Shown piece by piece: positions 24,725 through 33,718 of a stretch of DNA of 64,000 bases (the first letter of the stretch is position 1; each line of letters begins with the position of its first letter). The stretch comes from a virus. A program made the translations under genes and the position numbers. The stretch spans positions 1 to 64,000 of IMG/VR virus record IMGVR_UViG_3300032753_001573. One strand, given 5' to 3'. The notes under the pieces are model-generated. The model searched no databases, was not told the DNA's origin, and saw only the letters and a list, made by a program, of their open reading frames with translations.

Positions 24725-27700
24725 ATGGCTACATTAGTATCACCTGGAGTATCGGTATCAGTAACTGATGAGAGTTTTTATGCTCCATCTGGTCCTGGTA
24801 CAGTCCCACTCATTATATTTTCATCGGCAGCAAACAAGTTGCAATCAGGTAGCACAACTACAATTGCGCCTGGATCATTAACTAGCAATGCGGGTCAACT
24901 GTATTTGATGACCAGCCAAAGAGATGTTCTTACTACGTTTGGTGTACCAACATTCTATAACGTTGATAGCACGCCGCAGTATGATAATGAATTAAATGAG
25001 CTTGGCCTGTTTACACTTTATCAATACCTTGGTATTGCAAACACCGCTTATGCATTGAGAGCTGATATAGATCTCGGCCAACTATCCCCTTCTTCAACTG
25101 CACCGGTTGGTCCTGTTCAAAATGGATCTTACTGGTTAGACCTTACAAATTCTACATGGGGTATCTTCCAGTCAAATGGCAATATTAATGGCGCATATGC
25201 TTGGGAGGCTATTAAACCACATGTAATATCTAATTCTGAGAACTTAGAGCTTGTAGCTCAAGGTTATTGTGATCCAAAACTAACCAGTAGCAATGATGGT
25301 ATCATACCCTACGGGTTACCAAACTACAAGTTAGTAATCAACGGAATAACAGTATTCCTTGCTGCCAACGACAGCATCACTAATGTTGCAAGCAAGATTA
25401 ATAATAATCCCGGTGTTGCTAAGTTAGGTATAACAGCTACAATATTTGCTAGAACAGAGCTTTATGCACTAGGTGACACTGCATACGGAGACGTTTATAA
25501 TCTTCGTTTAGTAAGCACTGACATTAATGGATACTTTGACTTAACTGGCAGCGAACCCGCAATATTAACTGCATTAGGTTTAGTAGTTGAACCAACTGCA
25601 GTAGTTGCACCAGCTAGTTCATTTGGTATAGATGGTAACTATGCCGTTGATACAGTTAGCATTGGATATTACGACACTGCTCCTGCTAACAGAGTTTGGC
25701 AGAAGATAACGCTTACAACCAGCAGCACTACAACAGCATGGTGGTTATTTGTTGGCAGCACTGATGCTGATTTCCCAGGTTGGGGTTGGAGAGAATCTGT
25801 TCCAAAAGTAATTACTGGAACTGTTCCAAATCCAAGCTTTACTGCTGGACAAACTTGTTTAATTGGTACAGGCGACAGCGAACCTTTAACTATAACAGTT
25901 CTGGGAATTTCTCCTGCTACGGTTACATTGGCTCCTTTTGTAGACGCTATCAACAGTGTTATAACTGGTAACAATTTGAATGCAGTTGCAAGCATCTATA
26001 CAGTTGGCAGAACAAGCTACCTACAGATAACCAATTTTGATGGTACTGATACGTTCTTCAAAGATAATAGCGATGAGACAGGTGCACAACATCCATGGAA
26101 GAATGCTGGTATTTCTACCAGTCAAACATATTATGGTTCAGCAACAGGTACGGTAGCTAACCCAACATTTATTGCTCCTACTTATGATACAGCAAGTGCA
26201 GCAGTACAGAATCCAGGTACAGGTTATCTAGTAGGTGATTCACTTACGGTATCTGGAGGTACAGCAACTACTATGACTAGCCTATCAGTTAGTAGCTTAC
26301 AGGTAGTTGGTGCAGTTACATCATTAGGTGGCACTAACTATGCTCAAGGCGACACCCTTACTTTCTCTGGTTCAGGTTACACAACACCTGTTATCTTAAC
26401 TGTTACCAGTGTGTCAAGTGGTGTAATAACTGGCTTGAAGATAACACAAGCAGGTCAATTTACTGGACCAACACCTCCAACTAGTAGTGTTTCATATAGC
26501 AGCCATCAGTCATCACTTGGTTCTGGTGCTACCATTAACTTGACATGGGGTGTTGCTACAGTGAATGTTAGCGTAGCAGGCAACTATACAGTGTATCCAA
26601 CAAGTCCTGTTGTAATAACAGGCGGTAACGGAAACAATGCAACGTTTAACTTGACTTTTGGATATCTAACAAGTAACACGTTTACTATTGATCCAGGCAC
26701 AGGTCCGGTTTCAATTACTGTTACTGGAACAACACTAACTGATGTTATAAATGATATCAATGCAGCGTTCCCATCTGGACCAATAGTTGCTTCTGGAATA
26801 GTGAGCGGACCAAACAATTACCTGCAGATTACTAACAATAACAGCACTCAGTTTACTCTAACAGATGTTAGCGGATTGCCATTGAATGGTGCAGGTATAC
26901 AGGTAGGTTATACATACGGAAGGCAGTTGGTATTCCAAGGATATACTCCTTCGCTAACTGTACCATCTGGGCTTGCACAACTTGCTGCTACTAACGTTTG
27001 GATAAACACAAGCAGTTCAGACAGAGGTGTCAACTTAGTACTCAACCGTTATGTTGATGGTGCGTATATCCAGCAGAACTCAACTCCTAACCTAGGCTAT
27101 ATACCTGTATATTCTAGCGATAGCTATGCAGATGCAGGTTTTGGTTCAACCAAAACTATTGGCAGCATATATGCAAGATATAACAACTACGGAAGTTCAC
27201 CTCTAGAAGCAAGCATGATGCTTTATCAATGGAATGGTACTGTATGGGCACAGCTCACATACACACCTAGCTTAACCGCACCAGGCGGCGAGCCAATTGA
27301 TGGTACGTTGTGGTTTAATACAGCATTCCAGTATGATTTTATGGTTAGTGACGGTCAAGTTTGGAGAGGATATCGTAATGTGTTTCCGGCTACAGATCCA
27401 AACGGTCCTATACTAAGCGCATCGCAGCCAGTTTCTCAAAGCACCGGTGCTAATTTAGTAGATAGCGACATATGGGTTGATACATCACAGCAGACAGTTT
27501 TTACAGCTTATCGTTATGATGCAACAAACACAACATGGAGACTGATAGATAATACTGATCACAGTACACCAGCAGGAATAATTTTCCAAGATGCTCGTGC
27601 AACTGCTGATGGTACCCTGACCGGTAGTACTCTACCAGCTGCAATGGTATTGAGCGATATAGTTGATCCGGATGCTCCTGATGCTCATCTTTATCCTGCA

Positions 27701-28789
27701 CGTTTGTTGCTATGCAATACACGCTATAGCACCGACAATGTGAAGCAGTGGTATTCAAACTGGTTCCCAACTAAGATTGGTGATACTGCAAGATGGGTAA
27801 CTGCTAGCGGAAATGCACCAGATGGTTCGCCTTATATAGGAAGAGCTGCACAGAGAGTTATGATTGTTAGATCACTGAAATCAGTAATAGCAAGCAGCCA
27901 AGATGCTCGTGCAGAACAAAACTTCTTCAATCTCATGGCAACTCCTGGGTATGTTGAATGCTTGGAAGATATGGTTACGTTGAATACTGATAAGGGTAAC
28001 GTAGCATTCATAGTAGGTGACACACCTTCTACACTTGATCCATCTGGAACAAGCATACAACAATGGGCAACTAATGCTAATGACGTAGCAGATAATGGTC
28101 CAAACGGATTAACTACAGCTGACCCATATGCTGGTTTGTATTATCCGTGGGGACTTGGTACAGCACTAGACGGTAGTTCGGTACTAATACCTCCAAGCAC
28201 GATAGCATTGACTGTTATGGCATACAACGATCAAGTTGCATATCCATGGTTCCCACCAGCTGGATTCAATCGCGGACTTGTTACTAATGCTACAAGTGTT
28301 GGTTATGTGAAGTCAGATGGTACATATCAGCCATTGATATTGAACCAAGGTCAGCGCGACGTTCTTTACACAAACAACATTAATCCTATTGCATACATTC
28401 CAAATCGTGGATTGGTAGTGTATGGACAGAAGACTTTGAATCCAGTTGCTTCTGCACTTGACAGAGTCAATGTTGCAAGGTTGATTAATTATCTATCTTA
28501 TTACCTAGATAATTTAGCTAAGCCGTTCTTGTTTGAGCTCAATGATGCTCAGACTAGATCACAGGTTGTTACAGTGTTCAACAGCTTCATGGGTAGCTTG
28601 TTGAGTTTGAGAGCACTCTATGACTTCTCAGTAGTTTGCGACTCAAGCAACAACACACCAACAACAATCGATGCCAATGAGCTATGGATAGATGTTGCTA
28701 TACAACCTGAGAAGGCAATTGAGTTCATCTATATTCCAATAAGGATATTGAACACAGGCGCTACTCTACCATCAAGCACTGGTTATTGA
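24725..28789 (+). CDS. 18: Tail sheath protein (T4 gp18-like), greatly enlarged
   Basis: 1354 aa, about twice T4 gp18 (659 aa). The N-terminus (LVSPGVSVSVTDESFY) and first 120 residues are sheath-like, as is the C-terminal 350 residues, ending with INYLSYYLDNLAKPFLFELN, FNSFMGSLLSL and LWIDVAIQPEKAIEFIYIPI, the conserved sheath core that drives contraction. Between them are several beta-rich insertions with Gly/Ser/Thr repeats. One (residues about 490-646) is shared with the protein encoded at 62831-63928. These insertions should face outward on the tail. Exact late promoter and strong ribosome site fit a major late protein. Confidence 0.93.
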   Translation: MATLVSPGVSVSVTDESFYAPSGPGTVPLIIFSSAANKLQSGSTTTIAPGSLTSNAGQLYLMTSQRDVLTTFGVPTFYNVDSTPQYDNELNELGLFTLYQYLGIANTAYALRADIDLGQLSPSSTAPVGPVQNGSYWLDLTNSTWGIFQSNGNINGAYAWEAIKPHVISNSENLELVAQGYCDPKLTSSNDGIIPYGLPNYKLVINGITVFLAANDSITNVASKINNNPGVAKLGITATIFARTELYALGDTAYGDVYNLRLVSTDINGYFDLTGSEPAILTALGLVVEPTAVVAPASSFGIDGNYAVDTVSIGYYDTAPANRVWQKITLTTSSTTTAWWLFVGSTDADFPGWGWRESVPKVITGTVPNPSFTAGQTCLIGTGDSEPLTITVLGISPATVTLAPFVDAINSVITGNNLNAVASIYTVGRTSYLQITNFDGTDTFFKDNSDETGAQHPWKNAGISTSQTYYGSATGTVANPTFIAPTYDTASAAVQNPGTGYLVGDSLTVSGGTATTMTSLSVSSLQVVGAVTSLGGTNYAQGDTLTFSGSGYTTPVILTVTSVSSGVITGLKITQAGQFTGPTPPTSSVSYSSHQSSLGSGATINLTWGVATVNVSVAGNYTVYPTSPVVITGGNGNNATFNLTFGYLTSNTFTIDPGTGPVSITVTGTTLTDVINDINAAFPSGPIVASGIVSGPNNYLQITNNNSTQFTLTDVSGLPLNGAGIQVGYTYGRQLVFQGYTPSLTVPSGLAQLAATNVWINTSSSDRGVNLVLNRYVDGAYIQQNSTPNLGYIPVYSSDSYADAGFGSTKTIGSIYARYNNYGSSPLEASMMLYQWNGTVWAQLTYTPSLTAPGGEPIDGTLWFNTAFQYDFMVSDGQVWRGYRNVFPATDPNGPILSASQPVSQSTGANLVDSDIWVDTSQQTVFTAYRYDATNTTWRLIDNTDHSTPAGIIFQDARATADGTLTGSTLPAAMVLSDIVDPDAPDAHLYPARLLLCNTRYSTDNVKQWYSNWFPTKIGDTARWVTASGNAPDGSPYIGRAAQRVMIVRSLKSVIASSQDARAEQNFFNLMATPGYVECLEDMVTLNTDKGNVAFIVGDTPSTLDPSGTSIQQWATNANDVADNGPNGLTTADPYAGLYYPWGLGTALDGSSVLIPPSTIALTVMAYNDQVAYPWFPPAGFNRGLVTNATSVGYVKSDGTYQPLILNQGQRDVLYTNNINPIAYIPNRGLVVYGQKTLNPVASALDRVNVARLINYLSYYLDNLAKPFLFELNDAQTRSQVVTVFNSFMGSLLSLRALYDFSVVCDSSNNTPTTIDANELWIDVAIQPEKAIEFIYIPIRILNTGATLPSSTGY
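26191..26664 (+). repeat. Beta-rich module in sheath, homologous to one at about 63130-63610
   Basis: The encoded module runs from GTGYLVGDSLTVSGGT through NYAQGDTLTFSGSGY and GVITGLKITQAGQF to GNNATFNLTFG. The minus-strand protein near the right edge has the same order: ANYVPGETLHVVGGT, GYAQDNVLNFAGAGY, GAITSISILNSGVF, GAQANLNWNV. This is seen at protein level; the DNA has diverged. Confidence 0.75.
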
Positions 28790-28795
28790 TGAATC

Positions 28796-28830
28796 AAATA
28801 GCGGGAGGTTTAAAATCTCCCGCTATTTTC
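28796..28830 (+). terminator. Rho-independent terminator after sheath gene
   Basis: A 12-bp stem (AAATAGCGGGAG with CTCCCGCTATTT), 9-base loop and T-rich end. It marks the boundary between the sheath gene and the metabolic island. Confidence 0.92.
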
Positions 28831-28887
28831 TTGACTTGTAATCTTCATAAAATAGCAAGTTTGTACACTTATATCGTATAATGAATT

Positions 28888-30198
28888 ATGTCTAATACAT
28901 TCTGCCCAATTCCTTGGATATTTCATGCCGCTAGATCAAATGGAGATATGCGAGTATGCTGTCAAGCTAATATAACAGCTAACAAAGGTATCATACGTAA
29001 ACTAGATGGTACTGCATATAATGTTGGTATCGATACAGTAGATTCTTCTAGAAATGCTAAACTTATGAGAGCAATGCGCGTTAATATGTTGAACGGCGTA
29101 TGGAGTGATGAGTGCGGCAGATGTAAACAAGAAGAAAATAATGGCTTAATAAGTCGCCGTAGTTATGAGAATCAAACGTGGAATTATACTATAGAAGATG
29201 CTAAGAAAGATACTGCATTAGATGGTAGTATTGATATATTAACTGTTCCAATTACCTATTACGATCTCAGATTTGGTAATTTCTGTAACTTTAAATGCAG
29301 AATGTGCGGACCAGCTGATAGTGATTCTTGGTATGATGATCACATAAAGCTTACTGGTAAAGATACATTTGAAGATACATCTGGAGACGTTCAGATAATA
29401 GAAGTTGATGGCAAATTTGAGGCAAACGGTTTCGACTGGTACAAGAATGAAAAATTCTGGGAACATTTAGAATCAAATGTACACAGTATTAGACAGGTTT
29501 ATCTTGCCGGTGGTGAACCTATGCTGATACAGCGCCACTATAAATTTTTAGAATTATGTGTGAGCAAAGACGTAGCCAAAGACATAGTTATAGAATATAA
29601 CACCAATATGAGTACATTACCTTCTAGGGTTATTGAATTATGGAAAAATTTCAAACAGGTCAAGATAGGTGCAAGCGTTGATGGATTTGGTCCTATACAG
29701 GAATATCAAAGACACGGTGCAAAGTGGGATAAGACATTACGCAACTTGCAGATAGTTGATGATCTTCCGGTTAATATATCTGCGTGGTTGACATATACTG
29801 TAACAGCATACAACATATGGCATATGCCTGATTTTATGAAATGGAAATTAGAATTGAGCAGTTTTAAGAAGATCAATAGCTCAATTCATAGACCAATAGT
29901 AACACATCATGTAGCACATAATCCAAAAAATTTAAACATAAGAGTTTTACCTGATAGGTTTAAATTGGATATAGTTGAGAAATTTAATTCATTTGTGTCT
30001 TGGGTTAGAGATTCTAATTATGACTCGCATATTATAGAACAGGCTAAAACCATATCAAATGGCATATGCTCTTATATGAATAGTGAAAGCTATTATCAAT
30101 CACACTGGGATGATTTTTTAGATTATACATCAAAGTTAGATGCTATAAGATCAGAATCACTTGTAGCAGTTGAACCTAAATTTAAAGAGTATCTTTAA
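28888..30198 (+). CDS. Radical SAM enzyme 1 (twitch-type)
   Basis: 436 aa. The FeS/SAM motif CNFKCRMC has its cysteines at residues 133, 137 and 140, followed by YLAGGEPMLI (the GGE SAM-binding motif). An N-terminal Cys region (FCPIPW near 6, VCC near 24, CGRC near 76) resembles the auxiliary segment of twitch-domain radical SAM proteins. It would use SAM to generate a radical on an unknown substrate. There is no clear ribosome site, but TATAAT lies 10 bases before the ATG. It opens the island, followed tail to tail by a PLP-type gene. Confidence 0.88.
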   Translation: MSNTFCPIPWIFHAARSNGDMRVCCQANITANKGIIRKLDGTAYNVGIDTVDSSRNAKLMRAMRVNMLNGVWSDECGRCKQEENNGLISRRSYENQTWNYTIEDAKKDTALDGSIDILTVPITYYDLRFGNFCNFKCRMCGPADSDSWYDDHIKLTGKDTFEDTSGDVQIIEVDGKFEANGFDWYKNEKFWEHLESNVHSIRQVYLAGGEPMLIQRHYKFLELCVSKDVAKDIVIEYNTNMSTLPSRVIELWKNFKQVKIGASVDGFGPIQEYQRHGAKWDKTLRNLQIVDDLPVNISAWLTYTVTAYNIWHMPDFMKWKLELSSFKKINSSIHRPIVTHHVAHNPKNLNIRVLPDRFKLDIVEKFNSFVSWVRDSNYDSHIIEQAKTISNGICSYMNSESYYQSHWDDFLDYTSKLDAIRSESLVAVEPKFKEYL

Positions 30199-31049
30199 GA
30201 CCCGCTTAGATACCTCAACAAAGGCCTAATACCTACTGGTTGCCCGCCCTGTGTACGAGCTAGATGTATAGCTTTAGTTGGTAGGAGATCAAAGTCTCTA
30301 CAAATCTTATCATAATGTTCACCATACTGTTTCCAAAAATATTCTGGACCAAAGTGCTTCATAAATTTGATTCCCATGCTAACCAATGCTTGGGAATTCA
30401 TAGCAAAATCGTTCATGATCGTTACGGCGCCGTTGGGAACTTCTCTGGCAAATCGTAAACCTATTCGGTTACCTCCCATTCCACCTTTACTTAGACTAAT
30501 ACAAAATGTAGAAACAGCAGGATGGTCAAAATTGAATTCAATACCATTTGAACAACTCAACCAAGCTCCGTCAATGTGAACTGGTATTTTTAATTCATAA
30601 CATCTGTCTAGTATATTATCCATCAATGGGTGTATATCACCACAAAATGGGAACGGCATAGATATTAACAGTTCTTTGTTTGGCCACAGGTTGTTAAGAG
30701 TTGTATATTTGATGTTTGGATTCAACCTCCAATGATACTTGTAATCGTTTTCGAACGTCATAATACCATCGCGTCCGCAACGTTGATATAAATCATCTAT
30801 AAACTGTGTACATCCGTGTGTTATATCTAACCGAGGAAATGCACGATATCCGCTGAGCGTGTTCAATGTATGCTGATCTAACCATTCTAAAAATGTTTGT
30901 TTAAATTGATCCTCTAAGTCTTTGGTATGTATTGGATTTTCTTTGTAAAATGAATCATAAAACCTATTAATAGTATTGTCGTACATTGGTTGAGGTCGAT
31001 CTTGTTGCAACCATTCTTTGGTATATTGTCTATTTGGATTATCTCGCAT
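30195..31049 (-). CDS. PLP-dependent aminotransferase-fold enzyme
   Basis: 284 aa from ATG 31049 (a TTG at 31082 is possible). PVHIDGAWLSCSNG contains the Asp (residue 160) expected to contact the pyridine nitrogen, and CISLSKGGMGGNRIG the Lys (188) that should form the Schiff base with PLP; HGCTQFIDDL near 79-86 is like the phosphate-binding region of fold-type I. It is shorter than most aminotransferases (about 400 aa), lacking much of the small domain. It is the only minus-strand gene among the first six of the island; its stop overlaps that of radical SAM 1 by 4 bases. Substrate unknown. Confidence 0.7.
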   Translation of the reverse strand: MRDNPNRQYTKEWLQQDRPQPMYDNTINRFYDSFYKENPIHTKDLEDQFKQTFLEWLDQHTLNTLSGYRAFPRLDITHGCTQFIDDLYQRCGRDGIMTFENDYKYHWRLNPNIKYTTLNNLWPNKELLISMPFPFCGDIHPLMDNILDRCYELKIPVHIDGAWLSCSNGIEFNFDHPAVSTFCISLSKGGMGGNRIGLRFAREVPNGAVTIMNDFAMNSQALVSMGIKFMKHFGPEYFWKQYGEHYDKICRDFDLLPTKAIHLARTQGGQPVGIRPLLRYLSGS

Positions 31050-31098
31050 GATGCATTTTAATATGTTAAATTGAAATTTCAAACATTAAACTTATATT

Positions 31099-32283
31099 AT
31101 GGAACCTTGTATATTACCTTGGATCAATTTTGGTACAAATACATTTGGCAGGCCTAGAACTTGCGGATACAGCGAGATGAAATCATCTCGCAAATTAAAA
31201 GACGGAACTCTTTTGGATCATTGGAATGACGAGTATTTCAAAGAAGTACGTAGAGAGTTTATTAAAGGTCAATGGCCTAAAAATTGCAGACGTTGCGAAT
31301 ATGTTGAAAGTTTAAACGGTACCAGTAAGAGAATGGGAGAGAATACTTGGTACTTAAATGATAATAAACATCTTATAGCTCAAACAGCAATTGACGGATC
31401 AGTTCCTTATCCACCTTCTCACTTAGATATAAGAGTTGGTACTATATGCAATCTGAAATGCATACACTGTGGTACTGGTGCTAGCAGCAAATGGCATGAA
31501 GATAAAACCATGTTAGGGAAATATCCAAATACAGAAGATTACAAGATAGATAACAAATGGATAGAGCAAGATAGCACCATATGGGATAACATAAAGGATA
31601 GTATTGGGTTTGTCAAAAGACTTAATTTCTTAGGTGGAGAACCGTTTGCTAATAAACAGCATAATAAATTCATAAAAGATATATGTTCAACAGAACATGC
31701 GCAAAATATAACATTATCTTATGTAACAAATGGTCTATTGATTGATCAAGAAATATTAGACTGTCTGTCTAAATTTAAAACTGTTATTATTAGAGTAAGT
31801 GTTGATGCACCAAGTAAAGCTGGAGAATATTTTAGATTTCCATTGAAATGGAATAAGTTTATGGATCAATTGAATTTGTTAGACACTCATGCAAGTAAGA
31901 ACAATAATATTGATCTTGGACTTCAATGGACATGTAGTAACATAAGTATGTTCTATCTAACTAACACTTATACTCTTATGAAAAATTCTTTCCCTGATAT
32001 CAAGTTTATATTTTGCAATCACGTTGAATGGCCATTGCATATGAGTGCTCAAGTATTACCCAACGATGTTAAAAACGCTATTGCGTTAGAGATAGACAAA
32101 TACAACTGGGGAATAGATCGCGATGTAGTAATGTTTTACCTTAATCATATGTTTGAAAGAAATCTGTGGGAAGAATACGGTCATACTTTTCTCAATTATC
32201 TAGATGATTTAGACACATCTAGGAAGATCGATTGGAAGTATAGCCTTTCTGAAATGAATCTCAGTGCATATGATACAAGATAA
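31099..32283 (+). CDS. Radical SAM enzyme 2 (twitch-type)
   Basis: 394 aa. CNLKCIHC has cysteines at residues 117, 121 and 124; RLNFLGGEPFANKQH gives the GGE motif. The N-terminal CILPW and CRRCEYVE segments match the plan of radical SAM enzyme 1, so the two are paralogues and may act on similar or sequential substrates. The gene starts 50 bases after the divergently read PLP gene and is followed after 18 bases by the ATP pyrophosphatase, probably in one operon. Confidence 0.88.
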   Translation: MEPCILPWINFGTNTFGRPRTCGYSEMKSSRKLKDGTLLDHWNDEYFKEVRREFIKGQWPKNCRRCEYVESLNGTSKRMGENTWYLNDNKHLIAQTAIDGSVPYPPSHLDIRVGTICNLKCIHCGTGASSKWHEDKTMLGKYPNTEDYKIDNKWIEQDSTIWDNIKDSIGFVKRLNFLGGEPFANKQHNKFIKDICSTEHAQNITLSYVTNGLLIDQEILDCLSKFKTVIIRVSVDAPSKAGEYFRFPLKWNKFMDQLNLLDTHASKNNNIDLGLQWTCSNISMFYLTNTYTLMKNSFPDIKFIFCNHVEWPLHMSAQVLPNDVKNAIALEIDKYNWGIDRDVVMFYLNHMFERNLWEEYGHTFLNYLDDLDTSRKIDWKYSLSEMNLSAYDTR

Positions 32284-32301
32284 TATAGAAGGGACTGTAA
32301 T

Positions 32302-33060
32302 ATGGGCGAGCTTTTTAAAACTGACATAGATATACCAACTGATGCATTTGGTATAGGATTCAAATTATCAGGTGGTGCCGATAGTAGCATAGTATACTAT
32401 GCAGTATGCAAGGAATTGGCAAGAAGAGATCTAAAAATTCCTGTATACGTAACTACTCTAGACACTGATATAAAACTATGGTACAGTCACTACGCTAAGA
32501 AAGTTATTAATTTCACTGCAAACGAAACAGGTGTAAGTCCGGTTAATCATATTACTAATTATATATCAGGCCCATATGACGACGACAGGTATACGGATGG
32601 GCAAGACATTATGGTATATAATCTTGTTGATGATAGAAAGATAAATGTTTTGTATAGCGGACTTACACAAAATGCAAAAGTACAAGATCTATATGATGCA
32701 GCTATCGGACATCCTGATATCAAATTAAGTTCGGCGCCATTGATGGAATGGTGTATCAATGGTACTGATCCGACTAGGAATGATCATTCTAAACAAGGAT
32801 ATCGCGGTATTGACCGCAAGCATGCATCATTACCGTTTTGGGCAATATATCCGTTTTTGCATCATGATAAAAAATATGTAGCAGAACAGTATAAAGATTA
32901 TGACGTTATGGAAAAGTTGTTTCCATTAACATATAGTTGCGAGCATGAAAATTCTGAGATAAAGACCAAATTAGATATAGTTGATGGATTCCAAGAACAC
33001 GCACACTGCGGACAGTGTTGGTTTTGTATAGAACGAGTTTACGGTTTTGGAAAGCTGTAA
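32302..33060 (+). CDS. ATP pyrophosphatase, QueC-like
   Basis: 252 aa. IGFKLSGGADSSIVYYAV carries the PP-loop SGGxDS (residues 23-28) that binds ATP and adenylates a carboxylate or similar group. Near the C-terminus TYSCEHE and HCGQCWFCIERV (Cys 236, 239 and 242) resemble the zinc site of QueC, the PreQ0 synthase. The middle is diverged, so it may be a QueC-fold ligase with another substrate. Ribosome site GAAGGG. It sits between two radical SAM genes and an SDR. Confidence 0.78.
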   Translation: MGELFKTDIDIPTDAFGIGFKLSGGADSSIVYYAVCKELARRDLKIPVYVTTLDTDIKLWYSHYAKKVINFTANETGVSPVNHITNYISGPYDDDRYTDGQDIMVYNLVDDRKINVLYSGLTQNAKVQDLYDAAIGHPDIKLSSAPLMEWCINGTDPTRNDHSKQGYRGIDRKHASLPFWAIYPFLHHDKKYVAEQYKDYDVMEKLFPLTYSCEHENSEIKTKLDIVDGFQEHAHCGQCWFCIERVYGFGKL

Positions 33061-33061
33061 C

Positions 33062-33622
33062 ATGAAGATATGTATAACAGGCAACAACAATAGTGGCTTA
33101 GCAGGCGCATTAGCTACAATATATCCATCGGCTACATTTATTAGCAGACATACTGGATATGATCTAACAACTATTGCCGATCAAAATAGATGTGCAAGTA
33201 TAGCACTTGAACACGATGTGTTTGTTAATTGCGCTGCACTTTGGAAATTTAATCAGACTATTCTGTTAGATACAGTATATAAACTTTGTCTAGACAATAA
33301 ACATCCAATACATATTATATGTATAGGTAGTACCACTGATAGAGTTAAAAATGGCAAAGCATGGTTATACAATGCTGAGAAGAAAGCATTAAGGGATTAC
33401 TGTAATACATTAGCATTGGGAGGTGTTTGGGGTTCATCGCCTAAGATAAGCTATCTAAGCTTAGGTACGTTATCTAATAATCAGGAAAAACATCCGGATC
33501 GAAAATGTATTGATATGTCTTTAGCTGCTAACTATGTAAAATGGTTGATAGATCAGCCAAGAAATATAAACATAAATGAAATTAGTATAGATCCAATGCA
33601 GGATGGTAGATGGTATGAATGA
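33062..33622 (+). CDS. Short-chain dehydrogenase/reductase-like protein
   Basis: 186 aa from ATG 33062, 1 base after the stop of the previous gene. The N-terminal ICITGNNNSGLAGAL gives a Rossmann nucleotide loop, VNCAA replaces the NAAG motif, and Ser90, Tyr103 and Lys107 (CIGSTT...YNAEKK) form the SDR catalytic set. It is shorter than the usual 250 aa. It probably oxidises or reduces the product of the adjacent enzymes. Its stop codon overlaps the start of the broken radical SAM stub. Confidence 0.75.
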   Translation: MKICITGNNNSGLAGALATIYPSATFISRHTGYDLTTIADQNRCASIALEHDVFVNCAALWKFNQTILLDTVYKLCLDNKHPIHIICIGSTTDRVKNGKAWLYNAEKKALRDYCNTLALGGVWGSSPKISYLSLGTLSNNQEKHPDRKCIDMSLAANYVKWLIDQPRNININEISIDPMQDGRWYE

Positions 33623-33689
33623 TCAACTTAAATGGAGTCAATACGATTTCACTAAGATACCGTTTGATGATATTGTTAAATTTGGCTGA
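33615..33689 (+). pseudogene. Orphan 5' stub of radical SAM gene 3, cut off by a homing endonuclease insertion
   Basis: ATG 33615 to TGA 33689 encodes 24 residues, LKWSQYDFTKIPFDDIVKFG near its end, which match the first 24 residues of the intact radical SAM protein starting at 34504 (20 of 24 identical; 59 of 72 bases identical by hand count). The stub has the original coupling to the SDR gene (ATG overlaps the SDR stop). After codon 24 the homology stops at a TGA. The GIY-YIG gene follows 30 bases later. Confidence 0.88.
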
Positions 33690-33706
33690 TTTTGTAATAA
33701 TATTTG

Positions 33707-33714
33707 TATAAATA
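33707..33714 (+). promoter_or_regulatory. Late promoter, exact T4 octamer, abutting the endonuclease start
   Basis: TATAAATA ends 4 bases before ATG 33719. It was probably carried in with the mobile gene and could also supply late transcription to radical SAM gene 3. Confidence 0.6.
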
Positions 33715-33718
33715 AGGT

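Noticed and set aside
32302-33060. Straight assignment to PreQ0/queuosine synthesis
   Set aside because: No partner genes in the window, and the neighbouring radical SAM proteins show a CxxxCxxC motif with twitch-type plan rather than a typical QueE; only fold-level similarity is claimed.
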